NCBI GenBank assembly: GCA_903813345.2
Contig: CAIIXF020000009.1
Coordinates: forward strand, 17,385,759-17,449,758
From: Owenia fusiformis
Lineage: Eukaryota > Annelida > Polychaeta > Sabellida > Oweniidae
Direction of reading: 5' to 3'
Length of the DNA: 64,000 bases
Positions 27,501 to 34,840 of the stretch are shown here, piece by piece (position 1 is the stretch's first letter; each line of letters starts with the position of its first letter). The position numbers were made by a program, and so were the translations under genes. The notes beneath the pieces are model-generated. The model was given only the letters and a program-made list of their open reading frames with translations, ran no database searches and had not been told where the DNA came from.

Positions 27501-28006
27501 AGTAGTAAATATACATGCTTTCTGCTTTGAAACAATTACTTCAAATGTTTGGTTGCATTTCAGGAGATTGATTCTTTACTAGCAGGAGGTCTTACTGAGG
27601 AAGATGAGGATGCTGTGCTTGCAGAACTTGATGCAATAGCTGGAGAGGCAACAGCCAAGGAGGAAATAGATATCAACTTACCTGATGTGCCACAGGACAA
27701 ACTACCAGGTAAGAATCAACTAATATACGATCATACTTAATTCATGGCTTCTATAATGGACGAACAACCAGGTAAACTGTTAACTTGATTCACCAGACCA
27801 GTCCAATCATTACTTTCATTGCACTTTCTAAGAACAGCAAACAAAATTTACTGTTAATCACATGACACATGAGCTCTGAATCTCCCTTTATGTTGCAGTA
27901 CTTCACCTTGCCTCCTTGAAAAATATTTTACTTTTCTGTTTTTGCAGAGATACAGCGGGAAAAGCAAAGGAAAGAGCATGAAAAAGAGGCAGTAATGGCA
28001 ACATAG
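15562..28006 (+). CDS. CHMP6: CHMP6/VPS20 ESCRT-III subunit (6 exons)
   Basis: Exons read 15562-15627, 18723-18832, 23361-23448, 25047-25199, 27564-27708 and 27948-28006, giving 206 residues; human CHMP6 has 201. All junctions are GT-AG and keep frame. The start MGSLFSKKK supplies an N-myristoylation Gly2 and a basic patch, which target VPS20 proteins to endosomal membrane. Conserved family stretches follow: RVTEQDKAIL, LKQQRDKLKQYQKK (helix 1), then DIEFAQIE, KMHQIMSIEDVERI and EGIEYQQEIDSLL in the helical core. LPDVP at residues 178-182 matches the MIM2-type motif that binds the VPS4 MIT domain. CHMP6 links ESCRT-II (VPS25) to CHMP4 polymerisation in multivesicular body formation, and is also used in cytokinesis and membrane repair. 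Introns 2, 3 and 4 carry mobile elements. Identification is firm; UTR limits are unknown. Confidence 0.95.
17041..17212. repeat. Inverted repeat hairpin, about 75-bp arms
   Basis: TGCATGTAAAATACATTAAA...ATAATTTGTCATGTGTG is followed after about 25 bp by its diverged reverse complement, ending ATGTTTTTTACATGCA. It is probably a small MITE inside CHMP6 intron 1. Confidence 0.7.
18013..18472. mobile_element. Possible hAT-like MITE with G-rich interior
   Basis: The left end CAGGGGCGTCAGAAG and the inverted right-side sequence CTTCCAACGCC pair imperfectly. The interior holds a poly-G run and CCCTAGAAAATTCTCAAATTT, resembling the modules of the element at 10661-12400. No target duplication was found, so the limits are approximate. 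Confidence 0.35.
19705..22077 (+). mobile_element. Tc1/mariner-like transposon, decayed, split by a LINE
   Basis: The ends CAGGGTGGGCCAAA and TTTGGCCCACCCTG are inverted and each is flanked by TA, the duplication Tc1/mariner elements make. The terminal repeats are long, about 330 bp: 19705-20040 matches 20464-20510 plus 21796-22077 in inverse, including GTCTCCAGATTTTAGG and its complement. Between them, at about 20060-20440 on the plus strand, a broken frame still reads LIDLDAWPPKSPI, the WP-KSPDLN-type block before the last catalytic acidic residue of Tc1/mariner transposases, then HTWSHVEEM. Stops and frameshifts make it inactive. The right terminal repeat is interrupted by the LINE at about 20515-21796. 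Confidence 0.85.
20515..21796 (-). mobile_element. 5'-truncated non-LTR retrotransposon (LINE)
   Basis: An open frame of about 345 codons runs on the minus strand from about 21796 to the stop at 20757. It begins with the RT thumb motif YKYLGCVFSK, continues through LVEPILTYASEVW, and ends with a zinc-binding cluster CNMCGILEDEQHFIMVC. These are features of the C-terminal third of LINE ORF2 proteins. Endonuclease and RT catalytic domains are missing, as expected of 5' truncation. The 3' end lies near an AT microsatellite at 20517-20531. The frame is intact, so the insertion is fairly young, and it postdates the mariner repeat it splits. Clade (CR1, L2, RTE or other) is not resolved. Confidence 0.85.
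22250..22560. repeat. Inverted repeat with ATGCCACCC/GGGTGTCAT arms
   Basis: ACAAAAAATGCCACCCAGC at 22253 pairs with a GGTGGGTGTCATTTTTTGT copy near 22374, and a further GGTGGGTGTCATTTTTTGG copy follows near 22540. The pattern suggests a small composite MITE in CHMP6 intron 2; its limits are uncertain. Confidence 0.45.
23902..24971 (+). repeat. 'CCATTTT' tandem-repeat element, copy A
   Basis: The element starts TATCCCATCGAATGAAG, then GGGATATAGGGAAAGC and a CCGTCCGTCCATCCG-type microsatellite. It continues as about five diverged units of roughly 150 bp, each with AAAATGGCCGCCATTTTTA, TTGTTCATATTT and GGGTAGTAGGCGGCC, and ends GTTCGATGGAATTCGCTACG. The two ends are inverted complements (CCCATCGAA, TTCGATGG). 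It occupies most of CHMP6 intron 3 and ends about 75 bp before exon 4. Copies B and C are at 29062 and 61504. No protein is encoded. Confidence 0.75.
25495..27295. mobile_element. Possible element bounded by mariner-like ends
   Basis: A left end TACAGGGTGACCCAAAT and a right end that reads TACAGGGTGGTCCAAAA on the other strand, both with TA at the border, enclose 1.8 kb in CHMP6 intron 4. Beyond the first 15 or so bases the two ends do not match, so they may be ends of two different decayed elements. A 371-bp MITE sits inside. Confidence 0.35.
25968..26338. mobile_element. MITE with 9-bp target duplication, copy 1
   Basis: The element starts TACCCTTTGCATTCG, ends GCACGCAGGGTA, and is flanked by perfect 9-bp direct repeats GTTTCAATG (25959-25967 and 26339-26347). 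Terminal inverted similarity is short (TACCCT). A near-terminal hairpin GCAGAGT...ACTCTGC lies at the right end. A second copy with a different 9-bp duplication is at 35101-35481. A 9-bp duplication is typical of Mutator-like elements; that class is an inference from duplication size only. Confidence 0.9.
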
Positions 28007-29061
28007 CAAAACATTGATTGTAGTTTTTCATTTTATTGAACCATATGAACTTTTTTAATAGGTCATCTTCACAATTATGTGTATAAGAAAATGGGATGGA
28101 ATAAGCAGAATATTATACAAGTCTTTAATTCTGAGGTGAATACCTCTGCATCTTTCACAAGTGATATGCCACGAAGTCCGAAGGGCTTGTGGAATATCGG
28201 AATATCATCTTGTGAAAAGTGTCACATGTATTCAACAAAAATAGAATTAGATATTTGTTTTATTATTCATTGTTATATTCCTCACTCACATTAATGGAAT
28301 AACAAACTATTTATGTCTAATTAATCATAACAATGTACTCCCGGGGATATATACAATTGAAATTACACTGGACTAAGTCCCAACTGGTGAATATCATTTG
28401 ATATTCAACGTGACTTCTGTTGAATATCGCTTGTTATTTTTTAGTCACGGTGTAGGACATAGGCCAATCAGAGAGTGAGGAATATGACAGTGGTACAATA
28501 ATATCAAATATTTTAGGAAATGTATATTGAAATTGACATATTATTAAGAATCCAAATGAAAATAATGTGCTTGTATCTACTGTTGTACCACATAGGAATG
28601 TCCTCACATGTGAACCATTTTAGTAGCTACATTTTAGAACATCAGAAGCAACTAATTACTTTCTTTTTATTTGTTAATCAATTGATAATAATAGCAAATA
28701 GAAAAAGAGTGTATTTTCATTCTCATCAATTTACATATTCAGTTTTAGATAAACTGTGGAAATTGCATATTAAAATGTGCATATCCTTTTGAACACCAAT
28801 GATTGTAAATTAAGAAAGTAAAATGGCAGAAATTGGCAAATTTAAAAATGCACTGGTATGTCCGCAATCTTTGGAAAATCAATATTTCTCTCTTCTGATG
28901 GGCATTCTCTTCAGTGCTTTCAATTAAATGTCCATGCAAAATGAACATCCAGTGGCTATTTATATTAGCAAGAAACTCCAGCGCTGGTTTTTCACGACAG
29001 GGTATGCCAATTATTGGATTTCATTCAACTCTTAATTGTAATTGCCATCTGGTGTTCATTA
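28007..29061. other. Downstream of CHMP6: 3' UTR or intergenic
   Basis: No supported coding region. Several AT-rich open frames of 60-90 codons overlap on both strands without family resemblance. No AATAAA is clearly placed near the CHMP6 stop, so the transcript end is unknown. Confidence 0.5.
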
Positions 29062-29843
29062 TCCCACTGAACGAAGTTCGAGGGGGATATAGGAAAGCTG
29101 TCCATCCGTTCGTCCATCTGTCTGGGCAATAACTCAAATACCGGTTGACGGATTTGATTCAAATTTTATAGGCTTATGCCCTATGGGTGTAGGACCTCTG
29201 CTCGATAATGAGTTTTCAATATGGCAGCCTAATTAAAAATGGCGGCCATTTTTCGGAAAAAGTATAATCTTTGATAACTCAAATACTAGTGTAAAAGGAG
29301 CTCTGCTCGAGAAGGGATTTTCAAGATGGCAGCTAAATTTTAAAATGGCCGCCATTTTTTGTAAAAGAACGTAACCTTTGATAACTCAAATACCAGTTAA
29401 CTGATTTGGTTCAAATTCTATATGCTGATGCCTATGAGACAAAGAAGTTCTGCTCAAGAAGACATTTTCAAGATGCCCATTGAATTTCAAAATGGCCACC
29501 ATTTTTTGTAAAAAACGTAATGATTGATCAAATACCAGTAGATTGATTTGGTTCCAATTTTAATGCTGTGATGTCTAGGGAAAAAGGAGATCTGCTTCAG
29601 AGGAAATTTCAAAGGCGTCAGCTGAACTTCAAAATGGCTGCCATTTTTCATAAAAAAAAGGTAATCTTTGATATCTCACATACCAGTGGACATATTTACT
29701 TCAAATTTTATATACTGATGCCTAGAGATAAAGGAACTCGGCTTGAGAAGAAATTTTCGAGGTGGCTGCTATTTATAGAAATCTCTGCCATGGCCATTTT
29801 TTATATGGCCACTATTTATCAAAACATGTTTTGTTCAGTGGGA
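29062..29843 (+). repeat. 'CCATTTT' tandem-repeat element, copy B
   Basis: The element starts TATCCCACTGAACGAAG and GGGGGATATAGGAAAGC and ends TTGTTCAGTGGGATTTGC. Its interior has about five units of roughly 155 bp, with AAAATGGCGGCCATTTTT, TTTGATAACTCAAATACC and TCTGCTCGAGAAG. The ends are perfect inverted complements over TCCCACTGAAC. It shares architecture with copy A but has a different unit sequence and different terminal bases. Confidence 0.8.
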
Positions 29844-30568
29844 TTTGCTACTCCGTGGATTGGCTGTTTTTCTCATTAATAGTATGCAGTAAAATTATAT
29901 GATGTATAACTGTCTTGGTATGTGTATATATATTTATATTTTCAATTTGTATATAGACTTAATACATGAGGTCGTTTGTAAATACATGTAATGCAATACT
30001 CTAATAATGATTGTACATTTGTATGAAATAAATATGGCATTAATCCTATAATAATGTACTGTGTTTTGTTTCATAATAGGAGTAGAAGTAAATAAAAGAG
30101 TATGCCTCCACCTTTAACACTGTTTAAGGTGGTTTTATACACATGAGTTGATATGTATAATGTATGTACAGTAATGTTATACATGGAAATTGGCAGGTAC
30201 TTATGAGAGCTTGTAATGCAATGAATGCTATTTTGATTGCATTGCTTGATTTTGATCAACCATATTCTCAAAGTGGTTTGGTTGGTAAGGTTAATAAAGG
30301 ATCATCTCTAACATAAAGAGTGTAGATGTACCTCTCCTGAAGCAAAACCAATTAAAAAGCGTAAAAACACACTAGCTGAATCACATTACTTTTCAGGAGC
30401 ATAAAATATGAAAAAAATTAGGCGATCCAAATGAAAGTAGGTGAAGCAATTTTAGGCTAAATCCTGTATGTGCCTTGGGAGTTCGATCATTACAGTTTTA
30501 GATGCCCGTCACCTAGAATGAAGAAATGAAAAAATGCCAAGATCTTTGCCTTGGATGAATGATATGAA

Positions 30569-30961
30569 ATGTCAAGCCCAACAATTAGAGAGATCAGTTT
30601 AATTAAATATTCAATAGCTAGCGATAGTGACGATGACAAAAAATTAAAAAGGGCTCAATCTTTTGCTATTCGTACTGTTAACAGAAAACGTGTTCAAAAA
30701 AGAGCACAAAATTTAAGAAAAAACAATAGTTTCAGTGGTCAGCAAAACCGGTTCCAAGGCAACAACAGCAACGCAGGGTGCGGTAACAGCGGCGGTAACG
30801 GCGGTAACGGCAACACCGGATGGGCCCAGAAACAACAGCAGCTTAAGTCGAATATCGCGCGAGGACCAAGGCCGACCGACTCATGTTTTGCCTGCGGCGG
30901 CAGGGGGCACTGGAGTCGAGAGTGCACGGCGGCAACAGGGGGAAATGTAGGAGGGCAGTAA
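30569..30961 (+). CDS. Gag-like zinc-knuckle protein of DIRS element
   Basis: A 130-residue frame is basic in its first half (KRVQKRAQNLRKN), then has a Gly/Asn-rich linker encoded by GGTAACGGC repeats, and ends with a CCHC knuckle CFACGGRGHWSREC at about residues 106-119 (C-x2-C-x4-H-x4-C). Such knuckles bind nucleic acid in retrotransposon Gag proteins. The N-terminus may be truncated, since no capsid-like domain precedes it. GC content is well above the surroundings in the linker. It lies 46 bp upstream of the RT frame. Confidence 0.75.
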   Translation: MSSPTIREISLIKYSIASDSDDDKKLKRAQSFAIRTVNRKRVQKRAQNLRKNNSFSGQQNRFQGNNSNAGCGNSGGNGGNGNTGWAQKQQQLKSNIARGPRPTDSCFACGGRGHWSRECTAATGGNVGGQ

Positions 30962-31007
30962 CACAGAAAAGATAAGTAAAATTGTAACTTCATGTGATAT
31001 TGATAAT

Positions 31008-32051
31008 GTGTCTCAAAAGGTGAAAGGTAATCTCAGAAGGCATGTAAAATTTTGGACAGAAATAGGTGCAAATAGCACCATAATAGATATTGTAGAAAAT
31101 GGCTATGTTATACCATTAAAATCAGAACCAGGTGTCGTAGATCTTAAGAATAACAAATCTGCTATAGAAAATGGTGATTTCGTGACAAAAGAAATTCAAA
31201 ATTTAATAGAAGGTGGTTTTATTTGCGAAGTAGAACAAAAGCCAAGGGTGATTAATCCGCTCACTGTAGCAATAAATGCAAAGGGCAAAAAACGTTTAGT
31301 TTTAGATCTTAGACACGTTAATCCACATGTGTGGATCGAAAAAATGAAATATGAAGACATTAACACAGCTATGCCTTATTTTAGAAAAGGAGGTCACATG
31401 AGCACATTTGATATTAAAAGTGGCTATCATCACTTGGACATCAGGCAAAATCAGTGGCAATATTTAGGTTTCAAGTGGCAATTTGAAAACGGGCAAATCA
31501 AGTATTTCTGCTTCAAGGTTTTACCGTTTGGAATAAAAACGGGAGGTTTGGTTTTTTCAAAGGTCGTACGGGCTCTAGTAAAGTATTGGAGGTCAAACAA
31601 TGTGAGAATTGTTACGTATTTAGATGATGGGATTATTGTTGGCAACAATAGGCAAGAAACAGAGTTACAGGCAATGTTCGTAAGGTTAACGCTAAAAAGG
31701 GCAGGTTTCATAGAAAATGTGCAAAAGTCTCAGTGGGAACCAGCTCAAAAAGTAGAATGGTTAGGCTTTGTAATAGACCTCGCAAAATTTGAAATTCGCA
31801 TACCAGAAACGAAAGTCGACAATTATATTCAATGCTTAGAAAATATTCTGCAAAGTAAAGTGATAGTTACTGCTAGACGGTTGGCTTCGGTTGTAGGCAA
31901 GATAAATTCTGCAGGTCCAGCCTTGGGTAATGTCACAAAACTCATGACAAAATATTCACACGCACAAATAAATCAGAGTTACGCTTGGGATCAGGTAGTG
32001 GTTCTTAATGGGAATAGCATTTCAGAGCTAACTTACTGGGTGAACAATTAA
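31008..32051 (+). CDS. Reverse transcriptase of DIRS element
   Basis: This 347-residue frame contains an ordered RT domain: KKRLVLDLRHVNPH, the first aspartate block STFDIKSGYHHLDI, LPFGIKTGGLVFSK, the catalytic YLDDGIIVGN at about residues 203-212, and WLGFVIDLAKF in the connection. These match DIRS/Ngaro RTs more closely than LTR elements (YLDDG, LGFxID). The frame ends at TAA 32049-32051, and the same frame resumes at once as RNase H. The stop is therefore either a disabling mutation or a readthrough site; decay is more likely. Confidence 0.88.
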   Translation: MSQKVKGNLRRHVKFWTEIGANSTIIDIVENGYVIPLKSEPGVVDLKNNKSAIENGDFVTKEIQNLIEGGFICEVEQKPRVINPLTVAINAKGKKRLVLDLRHVNPHVWIEKMKYEDINTAMPYFRKGGHMSTFDIKSGYHHLDIRQNQWQYLGFKWQFENGQIKYFCFKVLPFGIKTGGLVFSKVVRALVKYWRSNNVRIVTYLDDGIIVGNNRQETELQAMFVRLTLKRAGFIENVQKSQWEPAQKVEWLGFVIDLAKFEIRIPETKVDNYIQCLENILQSKVIVTARRLASVVGKINSAGPALGNVTKLMTKYSHAQINQSYAWDQVVVLNGNSISELTYWVNN

Positions 32052-32912
32052 AAAAACTTGAACGGTAAGGCGATAGTAGATACTCCCAAGCTAAGGAAGG
32101 TTGTGTTTTCAGACGCAAGTGATAATGGTTGTGCAGGCTACGTAGTCGAAGCGGATCAGGAAATATGTTATAAAACATGGACAAGTTCAGAGGTTGTTCA
32201 GAGTTCCACTTGGAGAGAATTAAAAGGTGTACATGTGGTACTTCAGTCTTTAATGAACAAACTTGAGGGTCAAGCTATCAAGTGGTTCACAGATAACAAA
32301 AACATTGTCAGTATAGTCTCAAATGGAAGCATGAAAGAGCATTTGCAGGCTTTGGCGATAGATATTTTCACTTTGTGTGCAAGGTTCCATGTGGATTTAA
32401 ACATTCAGTGGATTCCAAGGTCTTTAAATGAGAAGGCAGATTATTACAGCAAAATAGTAGATTTTGACGATTGGAGTATTTCAAAAAGCACTTTTAGAGA
32501 TCTCGATCAGGCATGGGGGCCTCATTCGATAGATAGATTCGCATCATGTGATAACAAGCAAGTGACAAGGTTCAATTCAAAGTTCTGGAACCCAGGTACA
32601 GGGGCCGTGGACGCCTTTACACAAATTTGGTCTTGTGAAAATAACTGGTGTGTGCCACCTTTGTATTTAGTGCCAAACGTCATAGCGTACATGAAACAGC
32701 AGGGTGCTGAAGGAACTTTAATTGTACCTAGGTGGCAATCGGCGTCATTTTGGCCATTGATACATAACGGCAATGTGTTCAAATACTTTGTGAAAGATAT
32801 TGTAGAATACACAAATGCAAAATACGTCTTAAACAAGTGCTCACAAAGCAACAGTGTTTTCACAAAAGACAATTTCAATGGCACAATGTTGGCATTAAAA
32901 ATTAGATTTTGA
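32052..32912 (+). CDS. RNase H and DIRS-specific C-terminal domain
   Basis: In frame with the upstream RT. VVFSDASDNGCAGYVV carries the first RNase H aspartate, WRELKGVHVVLQ the glutamate and KWFTDNKNIVSI the second aspartate; NEKADYYSK supplies the last. It continues into the block DRFASCDNK, RFNSKFWNPGTGAVDAFTQ and ENNWCVPP, which is characteristic of DIRS, Ngaro and PAT polyproteins and absent from LTR retrotransposons. It probably formed one polyprotein with the RT before the stop at 32049 arose. Confidence 0.85.
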   Translation, partial: KNLNGKAIVDTPKLRKVVFSDASDNGCAGYVVEADQEICYKTWTSSEVVQSSTWRELKGVHVVLQSLMNKLEGQAIKWFTDNKNIVSIVSNGSMKEHLQALAIDIFTLCARFHVDLNIQWIPRSLNEKADYYSKIVDFDDWSISKSTFRDLDQAWGPHSIDRFASCDNKQVTRFNSKFWNPGTGAVDAFTQIWSCENNWCVPPLYLVPNVIAYMKQQGAEGTLIVPRWQSASFWPLIHNGNVFKYFVKDIVEYTNAKYVLNKCSQSNSVFTKDNFNGTMLALKIRF

Positions 32913-33064
32913 ATAAAAATGTATAAAAAAAATCAATCAAGTTGATCAAACCAATGAAACATTACATTCAGTTATTTCAATCAAGAGCAAATACGATGTT
33001 CATATCATGAATTACAGTCTATACGTATAGCTTCAGTGTAACTTAATTAATATTTTTCCATGTG

Positions 33065-34561
33065 ATGAGCGATACATTGGTTAAAAGTGAAAAACTTAAG
33101 GAACTAAAACAAAAACTACCAACAGTTTTATTGAAATCCAAAGAGCCCAAAACAATTGAGGCTTATAATTACGCTTACAAAAAGTGGGAGAACTGGGCAC
33201 AACAATTTGAAGAAGTGACCTGCTTGCCAGCAAATCCAGTTTACTTAGCATTATATTTGGTGAGCATGATACAACAAAGCAACACGGCTAGTCCTTTGGT
33301 TAACGCCGTTTACGCCATTGCTGCGGCACATAACTTTGCAAATCTGAGCAATCCATGTAATAGTAACCTTGTTAAAATGACTTTAGAATCGGCAAAGAGA
33401 ATTTTAGCCAAACCAAAAACCAAGAAATTACCAATTACGCCAGAAATGTTGGCCCTTATTGTAGACAGATTCGCAACTAATACTAAAACATGTTTGAAAG
33501 GTTTGAGGTTGGCTACATTTGTCTTGCTGGGATGTATCGCAAAAAGCTCGCGCACGCATTGTTACACATTTTGTGGCGTAATCCAGAGGATCCTCGCTTT
33601 TAACATGGTAGAATGTGACGTTTTTGAGAAAAATGTACACAAATGAAAATCCTTTCGTCCTCCACATTTACCTCTCTATCTCAAAACATTTTAGACGAAT
33701 AACTCTGATATCATATATATATTGTTAATGGGCTAGGAGCATCATAAAACACGAATCAATTGATATTTTAGGTGAAATAAATATACGTGTTGCTGTGCTT
33801 GAAAATAGGCGAATGGCGTAAATTAGCCCTATTTTGATGAATTTTGAAAACCTTTCGTCCTCCACTTTTCCACATACAACAGAAAACACATACCTTTGCG
33901 AAGAAAATTAACTATTTATTAATAAACTAGAGTTTAGGAGCAAAATAATCATGTATGATTTATTATTACACCTGAAAAGTTGAAGGAACAAAAAAATGAG
34001 CAGAAAAGGTCGCTGTCAACAGATTCTATTTTTCAAACTCTATGACGTCACAATATGGGACGCTTACTAAAATTCATCCTTTGAAATAAAACTTCTATCT
34101 ACCTTTATCAAGACGAAAAATAAGTATAATAGTCATATATTGTTTGAGTTATGAGCGTTTAAAGAAGAAAAATAATTCAAAATGTAACGTGTCAACAGGG
34201 AATATTTGCCAGATGTTTTGGTAAAAAACTCTTTTTTAAAAAAGAACGCGCAAGAATTGTGAACGGAGTGTAGTTGATCTAAAAACTTCATCGAAACAGC
34301 TTTAAAATGATATACAACTTTAATTAGAATATTATTTTAGAATCCGGGGAATCAAAGTTACATTCACGCGATACCCCTAAAAAACAAATGCGCCACCTTT
34401 TTGCGACACGTCTGGGTTATTCAGGAGTTTAGATTTGATGAGCTGTCTAGTATACAATTAGGAGATATTATGTTCTACGATACTCACATGAGCATCTTCC
34501 TTGAGCGTTCTAAGACAGACGTGTACAGAGATGGTAGAAATTGTATTATTGCAGAAGAATA
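33065..34561 (+). pseudogene. Tyrosine recombinase of DIRS element, interrupted
   Basis: The N-terminal SAM-like core-binding part is at 33065-33531 (SKEPKTIEAYNYAYKKWENW, NAVYAIAAAHN, LRLATFVLLG). The frame then runs into an 880-bp insertion. The catalytic domain resumes at 34412 with CTGGGTTATTCAGGAG; a one-base loss shifts the frame, and RFDELSSIQLGDIMFY, SIFLERSKTDVYRDGRN follows, containing the first catalytic arginine block. Sequence stops matching at about 34557, so the HxxR and tyrosine motifs are lost. This enzyme family integrates circular cDNA. This copy cannot be functional. Confidence 0.85.
33532..34411. mobile_element. 880-bp TIR element inserted in the recombinase gene
   Basis: The recombinase frame breaks at CTGGG (33527-33531) and resumes with the same CTGGG (34412-34416), a 5-bp target duplication. 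Ends are inverted: ATGTATCGCAAAAAGCTCGC on the left; the right end reads ACGTGTCGCAAAAAGGTGGC on the opposite strand. Two internal CCTTTCGTCCTCCAC copies (about 33653 and 33853) are the only other obvious structure. No transposase frame is present, so it is non-autonomous. The class is not assigned. Confidence 0.88.
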
Positions 34562-34840
34562 GAAATGATATCCCGAACGTCAAAATTCCCCGGTAAAATT
34601 GCCGATCTCACGATTATTTTGTTTAAAGCTTGTTTCGTTCAGTGTAAATGATTTACCTGTCACGTGATACATTGAAAGGAATTCCCTGTCAGCCATTTTC
34701 ATGTGTTGATTTTAAATATTTACCAATTTACATTGTTTTTACCTCATTTAGATGTTTACATTATTTCCTCAGTCTAGAAACGATAGATGAAGAGGTGGCG
34801 TTTCGTTATTCAATCGATATCGAGGAATTAAGTTGAAAGA

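Larger units (their letters stand above)
30569..34561 (+). mobile_element. DIRS-type (tyrosine recombinase) retrotransposon, decayed
   Basis: Gag-like zinc knuckle, reverse transcriptase, RNase H with the DIRS-typical C-terminal domain, and a tyrosine recombinase lie in that order on the plus strand, which defines DIRS-superfamily elements. The RT and RNase H frames are separated by one in-frame TAA (32049-32051). The recombinase is split by an 880-bp insertion, frameshifted by one base after it, and cut off before its catalytic C-terminus. Terminal repeats were not recognised on either side. The element ends about 280 bp before the ATG12 start codon. Confidence 0.9.

Noticed and set aside
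30735-30993. Alternative-frame open frames over the DIRS Gag
   Set aside because: They are shadows produced by GC-rich GGTAACGGC repeats; the frame with the zinc knuckle is the real one.
34648-34836. 62-codon frame directly upstream of ATG12
   Set aside because: It ends 5 bp before the ATG12 start and shows no conservation features. It is probably 5' UTR or promoter sequence, though a uORF cannot be excluded.
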